In this document: one piece after another, positions 10,901-25,900 of the stretch
How the letters are laid out: each line of letters begins with the position of its first letter
Position numbering within the stretch: position 1 is the first letter of the stretch
DNA from: Sabellastarte sp. h YS-2021
Lineage: Eukaryota > Annelida > Polychaeta > Sabellida > Sabellidae
DNA length: 64,000 nt
Reading direction: 5' to 3'
Assembly: GCA_964017235.1 (NCBI GenBank)
Contig: OZ024938.1
Coordinates: 49,760,332 to 49,824,331, forward strand
Program-made: the position numbers and the translations under genes
The notes under the pieces: generated by a model
What the model saw: only the letters and a program-made list of their open reading frames with translations
Databases searched by the model: none
What the model was told of the DNA's origin: nothing

Positions 10901-13900
10901 CCGTCGACTTGTATTAAAAAGCGCGACGTTAACGTAAATTTAAACAGGTCATCACGGAATTGTTTTACGTAGATCTAAGTTTGGAAGTGTCTGTTATGAC
11001 AAGTTTAGAGGGTGAGTAGCGAATGATAAAGCAGGATTTTTTTCATTGGCCAAGTCCTTGACCAATGAAATATCAGTAGGAAGCAATATATTTTCTTTGC
11101 TTCTCATTGGCCGACAGCTATCCAGTAGAATGTGAGTATTCATTGATTGACAGGCTCTCTGCTGGAGATATGCAGTGATGGACGTAAGTATGTATAAGTT
11201 CATTTGCAAATCTCGGAACACTAAATTCCTTGCTTCTTTTGCAGAATAATGTCTTTTAGGCATTTTAAATCACTATGTGACGCCAAACGATATATTTACA
11301 GCTTATTTACACAAAGAAATGACGTATTCCTCACGTCATTATTACAGGAAATAATTTCATACGTCACGGCGAATATTGTTGACTTTCGCGCTTCATAGAA
11401 GAGTCGACAGAAGGCGACTGCCGCGTTTTATACGCATTTTACTACGTGAAACTCGCGGCGAAAGAGTTAACAAGGTTAAGTCATATCTCAAGGGGGGAAA
11501 TGTCAACAATTGTTGAAATTAATGACACTTTTATAGTTCTACAAGTACCTAGTTTGTAAATTTTCACTTGGCTTCTCAACACATTTGGCTCGTTTTAAAT
11601 AACCAGGTATCCTGTTACAACCATAAATAAACATAATAATACAACAGCACTCAAATACTGCAAACCTCTGCCAAGGTATGTCTAGCTTATATTTGAACCA
11701 TATATGTCTTTCCGAAAGCAAAACGGCTCAATAATAAGTAAATGGAAAAATCTGGATCTCTGATATTCGTATGTCTCCAGATGGGGATCTGGGTCACTCT
11801 CGAAATTTAATGGGATCTAAGTTGGACCAAGACCCATGTTATCATTTATTTTTTTCCATGAAGATCAAACCAGTAGTATTTGGGTAATCCTGCTAACAGA
11901 CACACAGACAAACAAACAGTCATAAATTTAAAACCTCCGTGGCGGAGGAAATTATTACCAAGTTGAACTGACCTGAGAATGGGAGTGCTGATGAGTTGAC
12001 AGACTGGCAGTGTTGTTTGTGACTAGAGTTGTATTGTTATGTGACAGTCCATTTACTGTCGGAGTGGTTGCTATGGTGCTTGCCGGCTGTGTTACCGTGG
12101 TAACAGATGCTTGCTGCAGGATCTACAAAGGTAACTTAAAAATTTAAGAACTAGATTGCGCCAACTCAACGCCAACATATTCCCAGATTGGCCATCTCTT
12201 ACACCACAGGCATTCAGAGGGTATTTTTTGTAGTATCTATTTTGTGTGAATCTCTATTAGGATAAACCATTTTTCATTTATATTTTTTGTTTCGGTGAAA
12301 CCATTTGTTCATTTTTTTTTGTCAATTTAAGAAAAAAGTCGTCTGGGTAGATTGTTCATGAGCTTCATATACAGGTTAAATGTCTCCTTAAAGCCTTGAA
12401 CAGAAAAAGAACATACTAATATAATCCCAGGGCATTTTAGACGACTTCAGGTAACCTTAAAATTAAAGTTACAGACTTCAAATTTTACACACAAAGATTA
12501 CACATAGAAGTTATATCTATTACTTGTCAGAGTTACAGGGCAAAATATGTGAAAAATGTCGAAATAAATGTATAAGTAAGGTCTTTATTGGCCTATAACA
12601 CAATTTTAATTTTGTCTGAGGATATAAAAAAGAAGTCATAAAAGTGGAAATTCTTCATTATAAATTATATTCTTTTTATTAAACATAATGTAACAGCATT
12701 CACAAAATTTCTCAACTGTTTTGAATTTCAAGTCTGAAATATAAATGTGACATATACATGACAATCTGTCTTTCTTTCCTTTTGTGAACGTTTTAACCCA
12801 ATAACTTCCCTAGAAGATAATGACTGGTAAATTATGTCAGTTTATGTTTTCATAACACACACCTGCATATTGCATCTGAGCTTATCAGGGTTAGAATCCA
12901 TTATATTTATATCTACTAAAGTACATCTGTTACTTAGAAGCCCAGTTCATACTACATCCAATAAACGGTTATACCGATTCAAAGAAATTTGAATTTAGTC
13001 AAATTGTTCAGTTTTGAATATTTTGAGTAGACAAAAGCTAGAGTTAACATGTCACCACACATAAGTAAATGATTAGAAACAGTGGACTCTATACAAACTG
13101 TGCCAGAGTAAGTTAAATTTATAGGACAATCTCAGTATTGGAAAATGTATAATTTTAGAAGGTAAAAGTGAATGTATAAATATAACCACATCATTTAGAT
13201 ACTGGAGGTTCTATTTACAGACAGTCTGCCATAACTTACTTGATTTGGTGTTCCTATGGCAACAATCTGTCCTTGTGCATTTGTAATAATCTGTGGTAAC
13301 CCTGAGGTCAAGTGGTCATTTTTGTTGCTAGTGGCGCCCCCAGTGGTCACTCCTGCAATATTCTGCTGTATGACATTGTGGTTACCCGCAGCAACTGCTG
13401 CTTGTGCTGCTGTAAACAAAGAATCAATGATGTAGATTTAATTCATATAGATCTATATTTGTTCAAATTAACTTGAAAATATTCAACTACATATTTGTCT
13501 GAACTATGAAATCCCAGAACTCAAACAGAAATTGTAAAACAAATAATTGTAATTTAACTTTTTGTAAGTTTAACACTTACTTTATCATCACTAGTGCTAT
13601 ATATGTTGGCAGGAGATAACATCTGCAAACCAACCCAAATGATTTTAAAATCAATCTGGTCAGGAGAACTGTGTGCGAGTACTGTGTATGTGTTACGTAT
13701 CTAGTTTCCTCTAGTCTTCACATTTTAATTATTTTAATTTGGTCATGCAAGAACTAACATCTTAACTAGTGAATATACAGTAAGGTTATTGTTTGCAATA
13801 AGAAAGTTCTTCTTTGTGCCAGTACCATATTGTTTGGCGAAAAAGCTTAACACCACAAAGACTAACTCTATCACCTTTTGTCAGTGAATTTAATAAATTT

Positions 13901-16900
13901 CCAACAGCTTGGGCTGTTTTCATTACACTTTCATCATTTTTCCTGGGAAGTTTTACCATGTCTTTGGTACTGAAGTTCTAACTTGAGGATATGTTACAGT
14001 CATAATTTAATCCAATAATATCAACAGTAGTAACAGTAGCATATTTCACAGGGCTGGGAGGAATGGTAATTTTTGCACTTATGTTCTCGAGTCTTACTCT
14101 TTTTAACGAGTTCTCTTTTCTGTGATAAAACACAAGAAAATGACTCATTATCCTTTAACACTGGTCAGATATTGACTCATTCTACACTGTATATATATCT
14201 GCAAAAATATTAAAACTAAACCACAAACTGATAGTCTTCTCTCAATTTTGTACTCCAGGACAGTTGTTCCAATGTTCCTCCATTGTTTCAATAGTATATT
14301 TCACAACCCTACATTTTTAAGTTATTTAATGATAAATTAAGGTGTAATTTGGTCCATATATTAAGCTACTAAGCAAATAAACAAAGGGATACTTCAGAAA
14401 ATGTGTGTTACAATGGAGTATTTTATATTTTCCTATACAAAACTTCATTGGCTCTGTATTAACATTACAAAGCCTAAAGCCAGGGGAATTGGTGATTCTA
14501 CTAGGGGAGAACTCAATCAGTTTAACCTTGTCGAAACTGAGGTTAGTAGTTACATAGTTTTAACGCATGGATTAGGGTCTCCACCAGTGGAAACACCAAT
14601 CTATATTTCACTTATTGGAATGGTTGATTCCAGTGAATCAGACTCCCCATTGGCACTGAGACAGTTGTACACTTTTCGCTTCACGTACAAGTAATGCTAC
14701 AAGTTCACAAACCAAACACGCAACAATGTTTGCTTTGAAATGAGACATAAGCCTCAACCAAGAATCATAATTTTATTAAGTATCAAATATCAGGGTTCCA
14801 AACTTGCAGATTCTACGGCACACCATCCAAAAAATATATAAGACATAAATCAGAAGTCATTTAAAGTAAGAAATCTAAAATTCGCCACATATCTGAAATT
14901 CGCCACATGTCAAAATACTAATAAAATAAATGAATTGTGGTGAGATTTGTTGACTGTATAGTAAATTAAGGCATTTGGAACTGAAAAATACCAATTTTTA
15001 GACAAAAACATCATTTTCTTCATAAAATTAACTAAGGTTTTAGAGGTGTGCCGAATTTTAGATTCCTGGAGAATTTTAGATTTCTTACTCTAAGTGTGAT
15101 AAGGTTTGTGATAAAGGAGACCATTAATGTTCAGTAGTCAAGAAGCCTTCTGAAACATACAGGTTTTAAATCACATGAAAGAATAGGAGTAGTTCAGATT
15201 TCCAGTGGCAAGTCATGCCAGAGTTATGGAGCATCATGTGAGAAGCTATCATCAAAATGAACTTTTGAACTAGATGAATGCTTTTGCTAACAAAAACGAA
15301 GCGTCCCTGAGAGTTTAAAATGCCTTGTGGTTTTAATAAGCATGCTGTAAAGCTAAAAATGCACAAAGCTGTACCGTACTGTTACATAAACCAACCCCCT
15401 TAGTGATATCATGAAAGGGAAAATCCTACAAAGGTCTTCTTTAATTAACATAAACAAGCGTTGTAGACATAGACAAGCTGGAGAAAGTGTTGTACATTGG
15501 ATGTACAACATTGGATGTAACTTTAGTAAATTTTGTGTAAATGCTACAAAGCATTTCAGTAACGAGTATTGATAACTTCATATAGAATCATGTGTGCAAG
15601 TATGTATTGCTATTTAGATTGTCCACAGGGTTTTGCAATAGGTTTTAATACATTGTGAAAGCATAAAAGCAACAATAGAGGCAAAAGCTATTTCACGACC
15701 CCAGTTTGACCCATACATGGGGGTCAGGAGGTAAAACTAACCGGCTATTTAGACTCTCCACATATGGTTTCCCAATACCTCTTAATACATTCCGAAGCTA
15801 TAATAGCAACAATGAAGGAGATATCAGGTAAAAACTCGAAAACAGCTATTTTTTACCCCAGTTTGACCCATAAGGGGGGGGGGGGGGGGGGGGGGGGGGG
15901 GTCGGGTGGTAAAACTGACCGGCTACTTAGACTCTCCACATATGCTTTCCCAATACTTCTTAATACATTCTGAAGCTATAAAAGCAACGATAAAGGAGAT
16001 ATAAGGCAAAAACTCCAAAGCAGCTATTTATGACCACAGTTTAGCCTATAAGGGGGGTTGGGGGGTAAAACTGACCAGCTACTTAGACTCTCCACATATG
16101 CTTTCCCAATACTTCTTAATACATTCTCAATCTATAAAAGCAACATTAAAGGAGATATAAGACAAAAACTAAAAATCAGCTATTTTATGACCCCAGTTTG
16201 ACCCATAAGGGGGGTTCGGGGGGTAAAACTGACCGGCTATTTAGACTCTCCACATATGCTTTCCTAATACCTCTTAATATATTCTGAAGCTATAAAAGCA
16301 ACGATAAAAGAGATATAAGGCAAAAACTCCAAAGCAGCTATTTATGACCCCAGTTTGGCCCATAAGGGGGGGGGGGGGTCGGGGGGTAAAACTGACCGGC
16401 TATTTAGACTCTCCACATATGCTTTCCCAATACCTCTTAATACATTCTGAAGCTATAAAAGCAATAATAAAGAAGATATAAGGCAAAAACTCAAAATCAG
16501 CTATTTTATGACCCCAGTTTGACCCATAAGGGGGGGCCGTGGGGTAAAACTGACCGGCTATTTAGACTCTCCACATATGGTTTCCTATTACCTCCCAATA
16601 CATTTTATGGCTCTAAATGCAATACTTAAGAAGATAATAGGGGGGTTGACCTAAATTTAAGGCTCTCAGTTTGGAAGGTGTGAGGAAATCGCCCATAAAT
16701 GAGACATTTTTCAAGGGATTGCTCCCAAAATCTAATCAGCTCGCATTTTCGATAGTATGAACAGGTGTGTCAAAGCATAAGGCTGTGTAGCAAGTAGTTT
16801 TTCCTGAACTGTGATGACGGGCGGGTGTACTTAAAAAAATTGTTTTTGATCATGTGACCTTCATAAAGGTCAAAGGTCAAATTTAAGCATGCAGAAAAAT

Positions 16901-19900
16901 TTTCCCACGCCTAAGGTATATAAGTGCCAAATATGGTTTGAAACCTTCTAATAATAAGGGAGATATTCAAGGGAGACCATAATGCGGCGGCGAGGAAACT
17001 GAGGCGAAAACAAATAAGCGCCCTTTCAGGGACGCTTAATTATGAACTGAGGAAGTATAATGAGGAACATATTTTCTGGATTGCTGCATCTCATTTAAAT
17101 AGCAGAAGTATATGTCATGGTGGAAACTCCAATCCAGTGCCAACTACCACTAGTGCTTACTTCTAATTATTGTTTATCAGCAAAGGATTAGAAGGAAGGA
17201 AGTTTAGGGTTTCCAAGATATAGGCCGGACAAGATTTTAAAGGTCTAGGTCACGGCAGCAAGGTCAAATCAAGGTCACATAATGACATTGCACACCTAAA
17301 CCCCCTAACCAATGTCCCTACCAAGTATCAACTTCCTACACCTTATGGTTTCCGAGATATAGCCCAGACAAGATTTTATAGGTCAAGGTCACTATGGCAA
17401 GGTCAAAGGTCAAATCAAGGTCACACCATGACATTGCACACCTACACCCCCTAACCCATGTCCCTACTAAGTATCAACTCCCTACACCTTATGCTTTCAG
17501 AGATACAGCCTGGATAAACTTTTTCCCGCCACCCAAACGCCGGAACACCCATCCAGACACCATGGGTGAAAACAATACCCTGAGAGCCCATAAGGGTGTG
17601 GGGTACAAAATTGTGTGTTGAGTTTTTCATGATATTCCATGTTAAGATATATTAGTTCACAAAAATCGTAAAACTGACTGACAACTAAAAAGCATGCAGC
17701 ATGCCAAATAAGGTTAAACTACACAAAAATGAGTAAATAATATATAATTCAGTGAGAAAATAAAAATAAAGACATTTTTTTCACATTGTGCAAATTAATT
17801 TTTGATTCAATACTTCTGAATGAACTCAGGCTATATATAAGCCAGGAACATTATATTTTAGTAAATTTATATATCTCACTCATTCTAATCTGATATTGAA
17901 AACTTCTAATATTTAGATACATGTATAAAAGTTACATTTCAGTTATTTTAGGGAATTTAATTCTACAGGGTATAGAAAAACTAATTTTTTTTAATATTTT
18001 AATTTCTGGATAAATACAATGCAATTGAAGCCACATTCAAATGGGTAAGAATTTACAAAGAAATTATATAGGTTAATTACTACTATATACCTTATTATTT
18101 CTGGATATAACCAACAAAAAGTTGTTTATGATTACGATTATTAGTTTATTATAGTAGGGCTTCTACAAAAAACTCCATAATTAAAAAATAAACTAGAAGA
18201 ATGTTTTTGCTGACGAAAACGAAGCGGCCCTGATGAAAAAGAAGTCACCCATAAAAGATGTCAACATATGCATATAAGCAATAGAAACTGTGAACTTTAT
18301 TGCATTGTGTATGTTACTTGTCCCTATTTTCATCTTTAATAAGTGTGCACAGTTAAAGTGAGGTCAGCTGAACAATACAATAGCTGGAGATTAAAAACTC
18401 CATAATTTCACTGCAAGGTGGCCATAACTTCATTCATATTGGGACTTTAAGGTGACCATAAAATATGAATGTCCCTTTTCTCATCCTTTATAAGTGCATA
18501 AAGTTTAGCTCATGTCAGTTGAACAATAAGATAGCTGAAGGCTGAAACTTCTTTTTTCACTGTAAGGTGACCATAACTTCATTCATATTGTGACTTTAAG
18601 GTGACCATAATATGAGAATGTCCCTTCAATATCAATATATGTTAGATATGGAAAAAGAAAAGAGCCAGACGGCTTTATTCAAATGTTATGACTTAAGGGG
18701 GGGCCAAAATTATATTAACAGTTTAAGGTCACCTTAAAGTCAGGATAACCCTTTGGTTTGCCATCCTTTATAGGTGTGCAAAGTTTAACTGAGTTCAGTC
18801 GAACAATAAGATACTTGGAGGCTGAAAACCCCCTTATTTCACTTTAAGGTGGCTACAACTCCATTCATACTGAGAGTTTAAGGTGACCATAAGTATTATT
18901 TTTATCTACTTTAATACCATTGATAATTCCAATATAAAACAAGCAATCAGTGACCGAATGAATCGGTCACATATCTAGGGTTTGGCAGAGTGGAATGGCT
19001 TAATGTATGTTTTATGTGTGAAAGGTTTACAGAGAGTGGTTGTGCATAAAACCAATGTCCCTACCAAGTATCAACTTCCTACATCTTACAGTTTCCGAGA
19101 TATAGCCCGGACAAGATTTTATAGGTCAAGGTCACTATAGCAAGGTCAAAGGTCAAATCAAGGTCAGACCATGACGTTGCAAACCTATACCCCTGAAGCA
19201 ATGTCCCTACCAAGTATCAACTTCCTACACCTTATGGTTTCTGAGACATAGCCTGGACAAGATTTTATACGTAAAGGTCACTACAGTAAGGTCAAAGGTC
19301 AAATCAAGGTCAGACCATGACATTGCATACCTACACCCCCGAACCAATGTCCCTACCAAGTATCAACTTCCTACACCTTACAGTTTCCGAGATATAGATT
19401 TTATAGGTCAAGGTCACTACAGCATGGTCAAATGAAGATCACATCATGACGTTGCACACCTACATCCCCTAACCAATGCCCCTACCAAGTATCAACTTCC
19501 TACACCTTACGCTTTCCAAGATATGAAGGTCAGGCCATGATGTTGGACACCTAAACATCCAATGTCCCTACCAAGTATCAACTTCCTACACCTTGCGATT
19601 TCTGATATACAGCCCGGATAAACCTTTTCCCGCCTGCCTATCTGGACACCATGGGTTAAAACAATACCCCGACAGCCCTGAAAGCAGCAATTGCTCAGCT
19701 ATGCCATGAGCTATTGGTTTGTAAAGTTGAACCAAAAGTAGGTGTACAACATATTTAAACAAAATACTGTAAACCAATAAATTTCAAGTTACAAGTGATT
19801 TACAACATCAAAGTTGCTATTACTCAGCAATGCAATGAGCCACAGGTCAAAGTAGCTTTTGCTCAGCTAAGCAATCACTTATAGGGCTGCAATTTTAATA

Positions 19901-22900
19901 CGATATAGCTCACACAAAAGTAGATGAATAACATATTTAAAGAAATACTGTAAATGAAAGAGTTTTCAAGTGACAACTGATTTAGTCAAGAGTAAGAACC
20001 TGAAAGTAGCTATTGCTCAGCTGTGCAATGAGCTACAGGTCTGTACATGTAATTATATTTATACTCGGCGCAATATCTCCATATACTACAGAACTCAAAG
20101 CACTATTTAACCCATACGACTGCACAGGTACAGTTCCAACTCACAAGGAACTGGCATTCCCCTAACTGGAAGATAGAGGCTCAAGGATGACCATTTATCA
20201 GAGTCCTTGAGGTTATTTAGCCTGCCACTGGGGATAGGATCCAATGGCAGAGGACTGCTATTTTAAGTGGTCATCCGAGCCACTGTGTATCTGCCTGTAC
20301 CTGGGTTAGAACACATGTCCTCTGAGTTCCTAGACAAGTGTGTTACCTGCTAGGCCGCAGTGGCAGATAAGGTCTGCAATTTCATTATGTTATAGCTGAG
20401 CCATAATAAGCGAATAACAGATTTAAATAAAATTTTCCAAATGCAATTATGCTTTCAAGGCCCAAGGACATAGTGGTTCACTTGTAACTTGAAAACTATT
20501 ACATTTAGAAAATGTTGTATAATATGTTATTCAGCTACTTTTGGGTCAGCTATAGTATAGCAATTACTGGGGGCTGTTGGTTGCATGTGATTTTGGGAAA
20601 CTTCATCATTATATATCTTTAGTGATTTCAGTGAGCCCACAATTTTTAACTCACTTTTTAACCATTTTAGAAAATATTTTTATTATAAATAAGAATTTTA
20701 ACCAGTGTATTTACAATAGTGGACCAATGTTGAAAATGTTTCGAAGATCAAAGCATATGGATACCGATAAACAAAACTCTTGGCATGAGGTTACAGTACA
20801 GTAGTAAGCCCCCATCCAAGAAATTCGACTAAGTCATATTTCCTCATTAATATTATGAGGCAGGCCCATGGACAGGAAGTTCGCTGGTATTTAATCATAA
20901 TCCAGCCTTTTTTTTCTATTATCCAAGAAATTCTGTGACCTCATATTTCCTCTTTAATATTAATGAGGCAGGTCCGTGGACAGGAAGTGCACCGGTATTT
21001 AATCTTAAACCAGCTTTTCTTTAAAATCTATGAAATACTGCTGGATTATGATAAACAAAACTCTTGGTGTGAACTTATAGTACAGTAGTAAACCCCCATC
21101 CAAGAAATTTGATTAGGTCACATTTCCTCATTAATATTAATAAGGCAGGTCCGTGCACTGGAAGTGCACTGGTATTTATTCATAAACTAGCCTTTTTTTC
21201 TATTTATTCCAGAAATTATGTGATCTCATATTTCCTCATTAGTGTTAATGAGACAGGTCCATGGGCAGGAAGTGGACTGGTATTTAATCTTAAACCAGCT
21301 TTTCTTTGAAATTTATAAAATACTTCTGGATACCGATAAACAAAACTCTTGGCTTGAACTTACAGTACAGTAGTAAACCCTCATCTAAGAAATTTGATCA
21401 GGTCATATTTCCTCATTAATATTAATGAGACAGGTCCGTGGACAGGAAGGTCACTGGTATTTAATCATAAACCAGCCCTTTTTTTCTATTTATCCAAGAA
21501 ATTCTGGACCTCATATTTCGTCATTAATATTAATGAGGCAGGTCCGTGGACAGGAAGTTCACTGGTATTTAATCTTAAACCAGTTTCTCTTTGAAATTTA
21601 TAACATACTAGTACTGGGTATCTGGAATATAGGCGGTCAATATTGGAAGATTCGCAGTAGATATTTGGAAGATTTGCGGTAAATATATTATAGATTCCTG
21701 GTTAACAATATTTTATAAATTGATATGCTGCTTTGAGATTAAAACTACCAGTAGCTGCCTAATTAATATTAATGAGCAAATATAAGGTCACGGCAGTTCT
21801 TTTAGGGGGTTTCCTGCATGACAATATTTTACAAATAGAAAGGCTGGTTTAAGATGAAAACTACCAGCATATTTCCTGTTCACGGACCAGCCTCATTAAT
21901 ATTAATGAGCAAATATGCACGGTGACGGCAGTTCTTTAAGGGGGTTTCCTGATAATATATTACGTAAATAGAAGGGCTGGTTTAAGATGAAAACTACCAG
22001 CATATTTCTTGGTCATCGCTTCAGCCGTGGGCAATAATAGAAGATTTTAACTAAATATGCAGATTTCGACATTTTTCGTAAATATTTCTTCTCACATATC
22101 AATAACATACATATTTTATATTTATTTTATTATTTTGTTTCATATTTAACCCTTTTCTTACGTCTTCTGGCAATATTTGAAGTTTTGAAGTGACAGATCT
22201 CGAAAATAGAGGATTGCGCATGCGTGGATCGTGGGCTTGAACAAGCTTTTCAGACTGGTACCCTAAATAATATTTTTCAATGAAAACGAGTCCCCGAGAA
22301 GTGGGTATGCAACCTGATCATAAAAAGCAAAATAAAATTGAAATCTTAGCAAGCATTTTAGATTGGTACCCTAAGTTATATTCCCTTGATTTGAAAAACT
22401 TTGGCAATATATTGGCCAAGATACTACTTTTAAAAGTTAGTATGCACAGCAATAAACAGTAAATGCAAAATATAATGTTCAATTAAAACAATTTTCCTGT
22501 GAACTGTGTATGGAATTTAATGCAATAAAAATGACATCAAACACTAAATATGTGTAATTAACTGGGAGGAAAGGCAGGCCTTATCACTCATGCTACCTTT
22601 ATTGGGGAAGATCAGAAGGCACTTCTGGATTGACCTGAACAGTTATTCAGCTTTGCAACAATTCTGTGATAGAATCACTTGTTTTCATATCACACGTAGA
22701 GAACTTAGACCACAGTCCTTCAGATATTTCTTATGCTTGACAATATAGAAAGGCCTTGTGGGTTAGCAGGTTTGACATGTTATGATAGGCTGTTACCTCT
22801 TTGTAGGTATGACTCCCCCAAATGACAATGCAGAGTACCTGTCCTAATATGACCCTGGCTGTTGCTGTTGTATCAGACATAAAATCACAAGTTTGACTTT

Positions 22901-25900
22901 TGACAAAACTAAATCCACATAATAAAGAAGTCCATATTTAAATATCCCTAACTCTATATCATTTTATTGTGTTATAGTATATTAATTATATCATATTTAG
23001 AACAATAACTGGATTGACTTTTTTTAAATATTTGAAGAACACGAACACCTGTTGAGATACGCAATCTTGCTGGAATTCTGTTTAAAATAATTTTAGTGAT
23101 TGTTTTATTGAAGCTAGCAATAGAATATCTATACCAATTTAAAGGCAAATTTCTAGAGGTTATGTTCCTTTTGATTTGAGGAAAATTGGTACAATATTGA
23201 CGAAGATACTTGTTTTAAAAATTACTATGCACAACAAATAATAACTAGATTGGGCCAACTCGGCGCCAACATATCCCCAGACAGGTCATCACTCACGCCA
23301 CAGGTTTTGATCGGGAATTTTTTAAAACATAATTACCCATTATTATATGAACTTCAGCACATCAATCTACTCTGTTTATATCTTCCCAAGGAAGATGGTG
23401 TATCCCCAGACGCCGAATACATAACTCAAATTATATTTTCAATCTTCCTGCAATGATAACTCTAAACCTATTTTCAAAGTATTTAAATGATTGATGATTG
23501 AATGTCCATTCTAAAATAATAATCCCAAAAGAGCATATCTGTTTCTATATTTGTTGACAAATAAAATATTATTTTTAACTCAACTCATCATACTTTTCAA
23601 TCTTCCTTCAAAGTATTTAAATGATTGATGATTCAATGTCCATTCTAAAATTCATAATCCCAAAAGCGCATATCTGTTTCTATATTTGTTCACAACTAAA
23701 ATATTATTTTAAAAAAAATTATTTATATTATTATTTTATTATATTATTTTTAGAATTTGCAAATTGTTTTCAGTTATTCATTTCCTCTATACCTATATAT
23801 GTGGTCCATATATATGCAACCTAAATATGTGATACAATCTCAGTTCTGAATCCCCTTTGTGTTATATGTAATGAAGCCCACCACCTCCCACCCCCACCCC
23901 TCTCCCCTTCTCCACACCTCTCTCACTAACACAAGATCTGCAACCCCATTGAGTTCTTTGTTTCTCATCTGATATCATTAAATACCTTTGTTTATTTAGT
24001 GTCACTCAATATAGCTGGAGGTCCCAGAGGTGGGTGGGGGGAATCCGGGTGGGGGATGTGGGTTGGGACTACAAAGAGATGGAGTGCTACAGCATAAATG
24101 GTAAACAAACAATCTATATAAAAGGGGTACTCAAATACAAAAAGAATTGAGAATTTTAAGTATGTGATTATCAACTGAAATGAGTTCATAACTGTAGGAG
24201 CTGTGTCAAAATTAACCGAGGCAAGTTGAATAAAACTGGGCTAGTTGAGGGTTAAAAATCCCCTAGTTTTACTACATAAGGATATAATTTCATTAATATT
24301 GGGACTTAAAGCTCACTTAAAGTGTCCATTTTGTCTACTTGAATATGTTTAACCAGTTTCATTTTAAAAAGTTAAAAACTCAGCAAGCAGAGGTATAACA
24401 CACAAAAATAAGTTCTTAAAAGACTAAGATAGCCATAACATTATTAATATTCAAAATTTAAATAGACAGGCATTTCCTTTTAAAAATTCAAAGATTTCAG
24501 CTCTATAACCTACACAGTTTGACAGTTACTGGGCTTTAAAGTGGCATAATGTCCATAAATTGGGTTTCTGTGGGCATTTTACAATTGTTAAAGAGACCTT
24601 AGCAATTAAACTACAGATCTGAAACTTTTTGGGGGACATACATAACAAACAAAAATTATATATAATACAGTTTAAGACTTGTCACACTAAGCATTTCCAA
24701 ATAACAGGGCAAAATACGGAAAAAATGTCAAAAAAGGCACTTGGGCGAGTGTCTATGGCCCTCATACACAGGTTAAATGTCTACTAAAAACCTTGATTTT
24801 CGGCATATGTAAAAAGGACATAATAATGCATTCCCAGATGGGATTTCAGCTCCATCAATCACATAGTTTAACAGTCACAGGGCTTAAAGGTGGTAAAAAG
24901 TCCAAATATTGGGTCTCTGTGGGCCTTTTAGAGATCTCGATGTGGCTTTGAAATTAAAGCTTCAGACTTAAAATTTGTTACATACTAAGATTACACATAG
25001 AATATGTATCTAATAAAGTTTGAAACTTCTCAGACTTACCATTTGCAAGTTACAGAGCAAAATATGTGAAAAATGTCTTAAAAGGGTCACTCAGGTGGGT
25101 GTTTAAGGTCCTCATACACAGGTTAAATGTCTACTTGAAGCCTTGATTTTTGGCACATGTAAAAAGAACATAATAATGTATTCCCAGATGAGATTTCAGC
25201 TCTATCAGTCGCATAGTTTAACAGTCACAGGCCTTAAAATTGGCAAAAAGTCCAAATACTGGGTCTTTATGGGGCCTTCTAGAGACCTAAATGTGGCCTT
25301 CAAATTAAAGCTTCAGACTTAAAATTTGTCACATACTAAGATTACACATAGAATATGCATCTAATACAGTTTGAAACTTCTTAGACTTACCATTTCCAAG
25401 TTACAGGGAAAAATATGTGAAAAATGTCTAAAAATGGTCACTCGGGTGGGGATTTATGGTCCTCATACACAGGTTAAATGTCTTCTTAAAGCCTTAATTT
25501 TTGGCACATATAAAAATAACATACTAATATCTTCCCAGATAGGATTTGAGCTCTATCAGTCACATAGTTTGACAGTCACAGGGCTTAAAAGTAGCAAAAA
25601 GTCCAAATATTGGGTCTTTGGGAGCCTTTTAGAGACCTCAATTTGACCTTCAAAATTAAAGCTTCAGACTTAAAATCTGTTACATACTAAGATTACACAC
25701 AGAATATATATCTAATACAGTTTGAAACTTCTCAGACTTACCATTTCCAAGTTACAGGGAAAAAGATGTGAAAAATGTCTTATAAGGGTCACTCGGGTGG
25801 GTGTTTATGGTCCTGATACACAGGTTAACTGTCTATTAAAGGCCTAAATGTTGGGGCACATATAAGAAAACACATAGATATATTCCCAGATGATATTTAA

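Noticed and set aside
14401..14694. 97-codon frame [17 protein letters not shown]...
   Set aside because: No domain, no splice context matching the POU6 strand, and no sign of a LINE or transposase signature.
21109..21682. Frames with repeated peptide motifs (GPWTG..LVFN.KPA)
   Set aside because: The peptide repetition is the palindrome-centred DNA array translated; it is read in overlapping frames and lacks conservation of any one frame.
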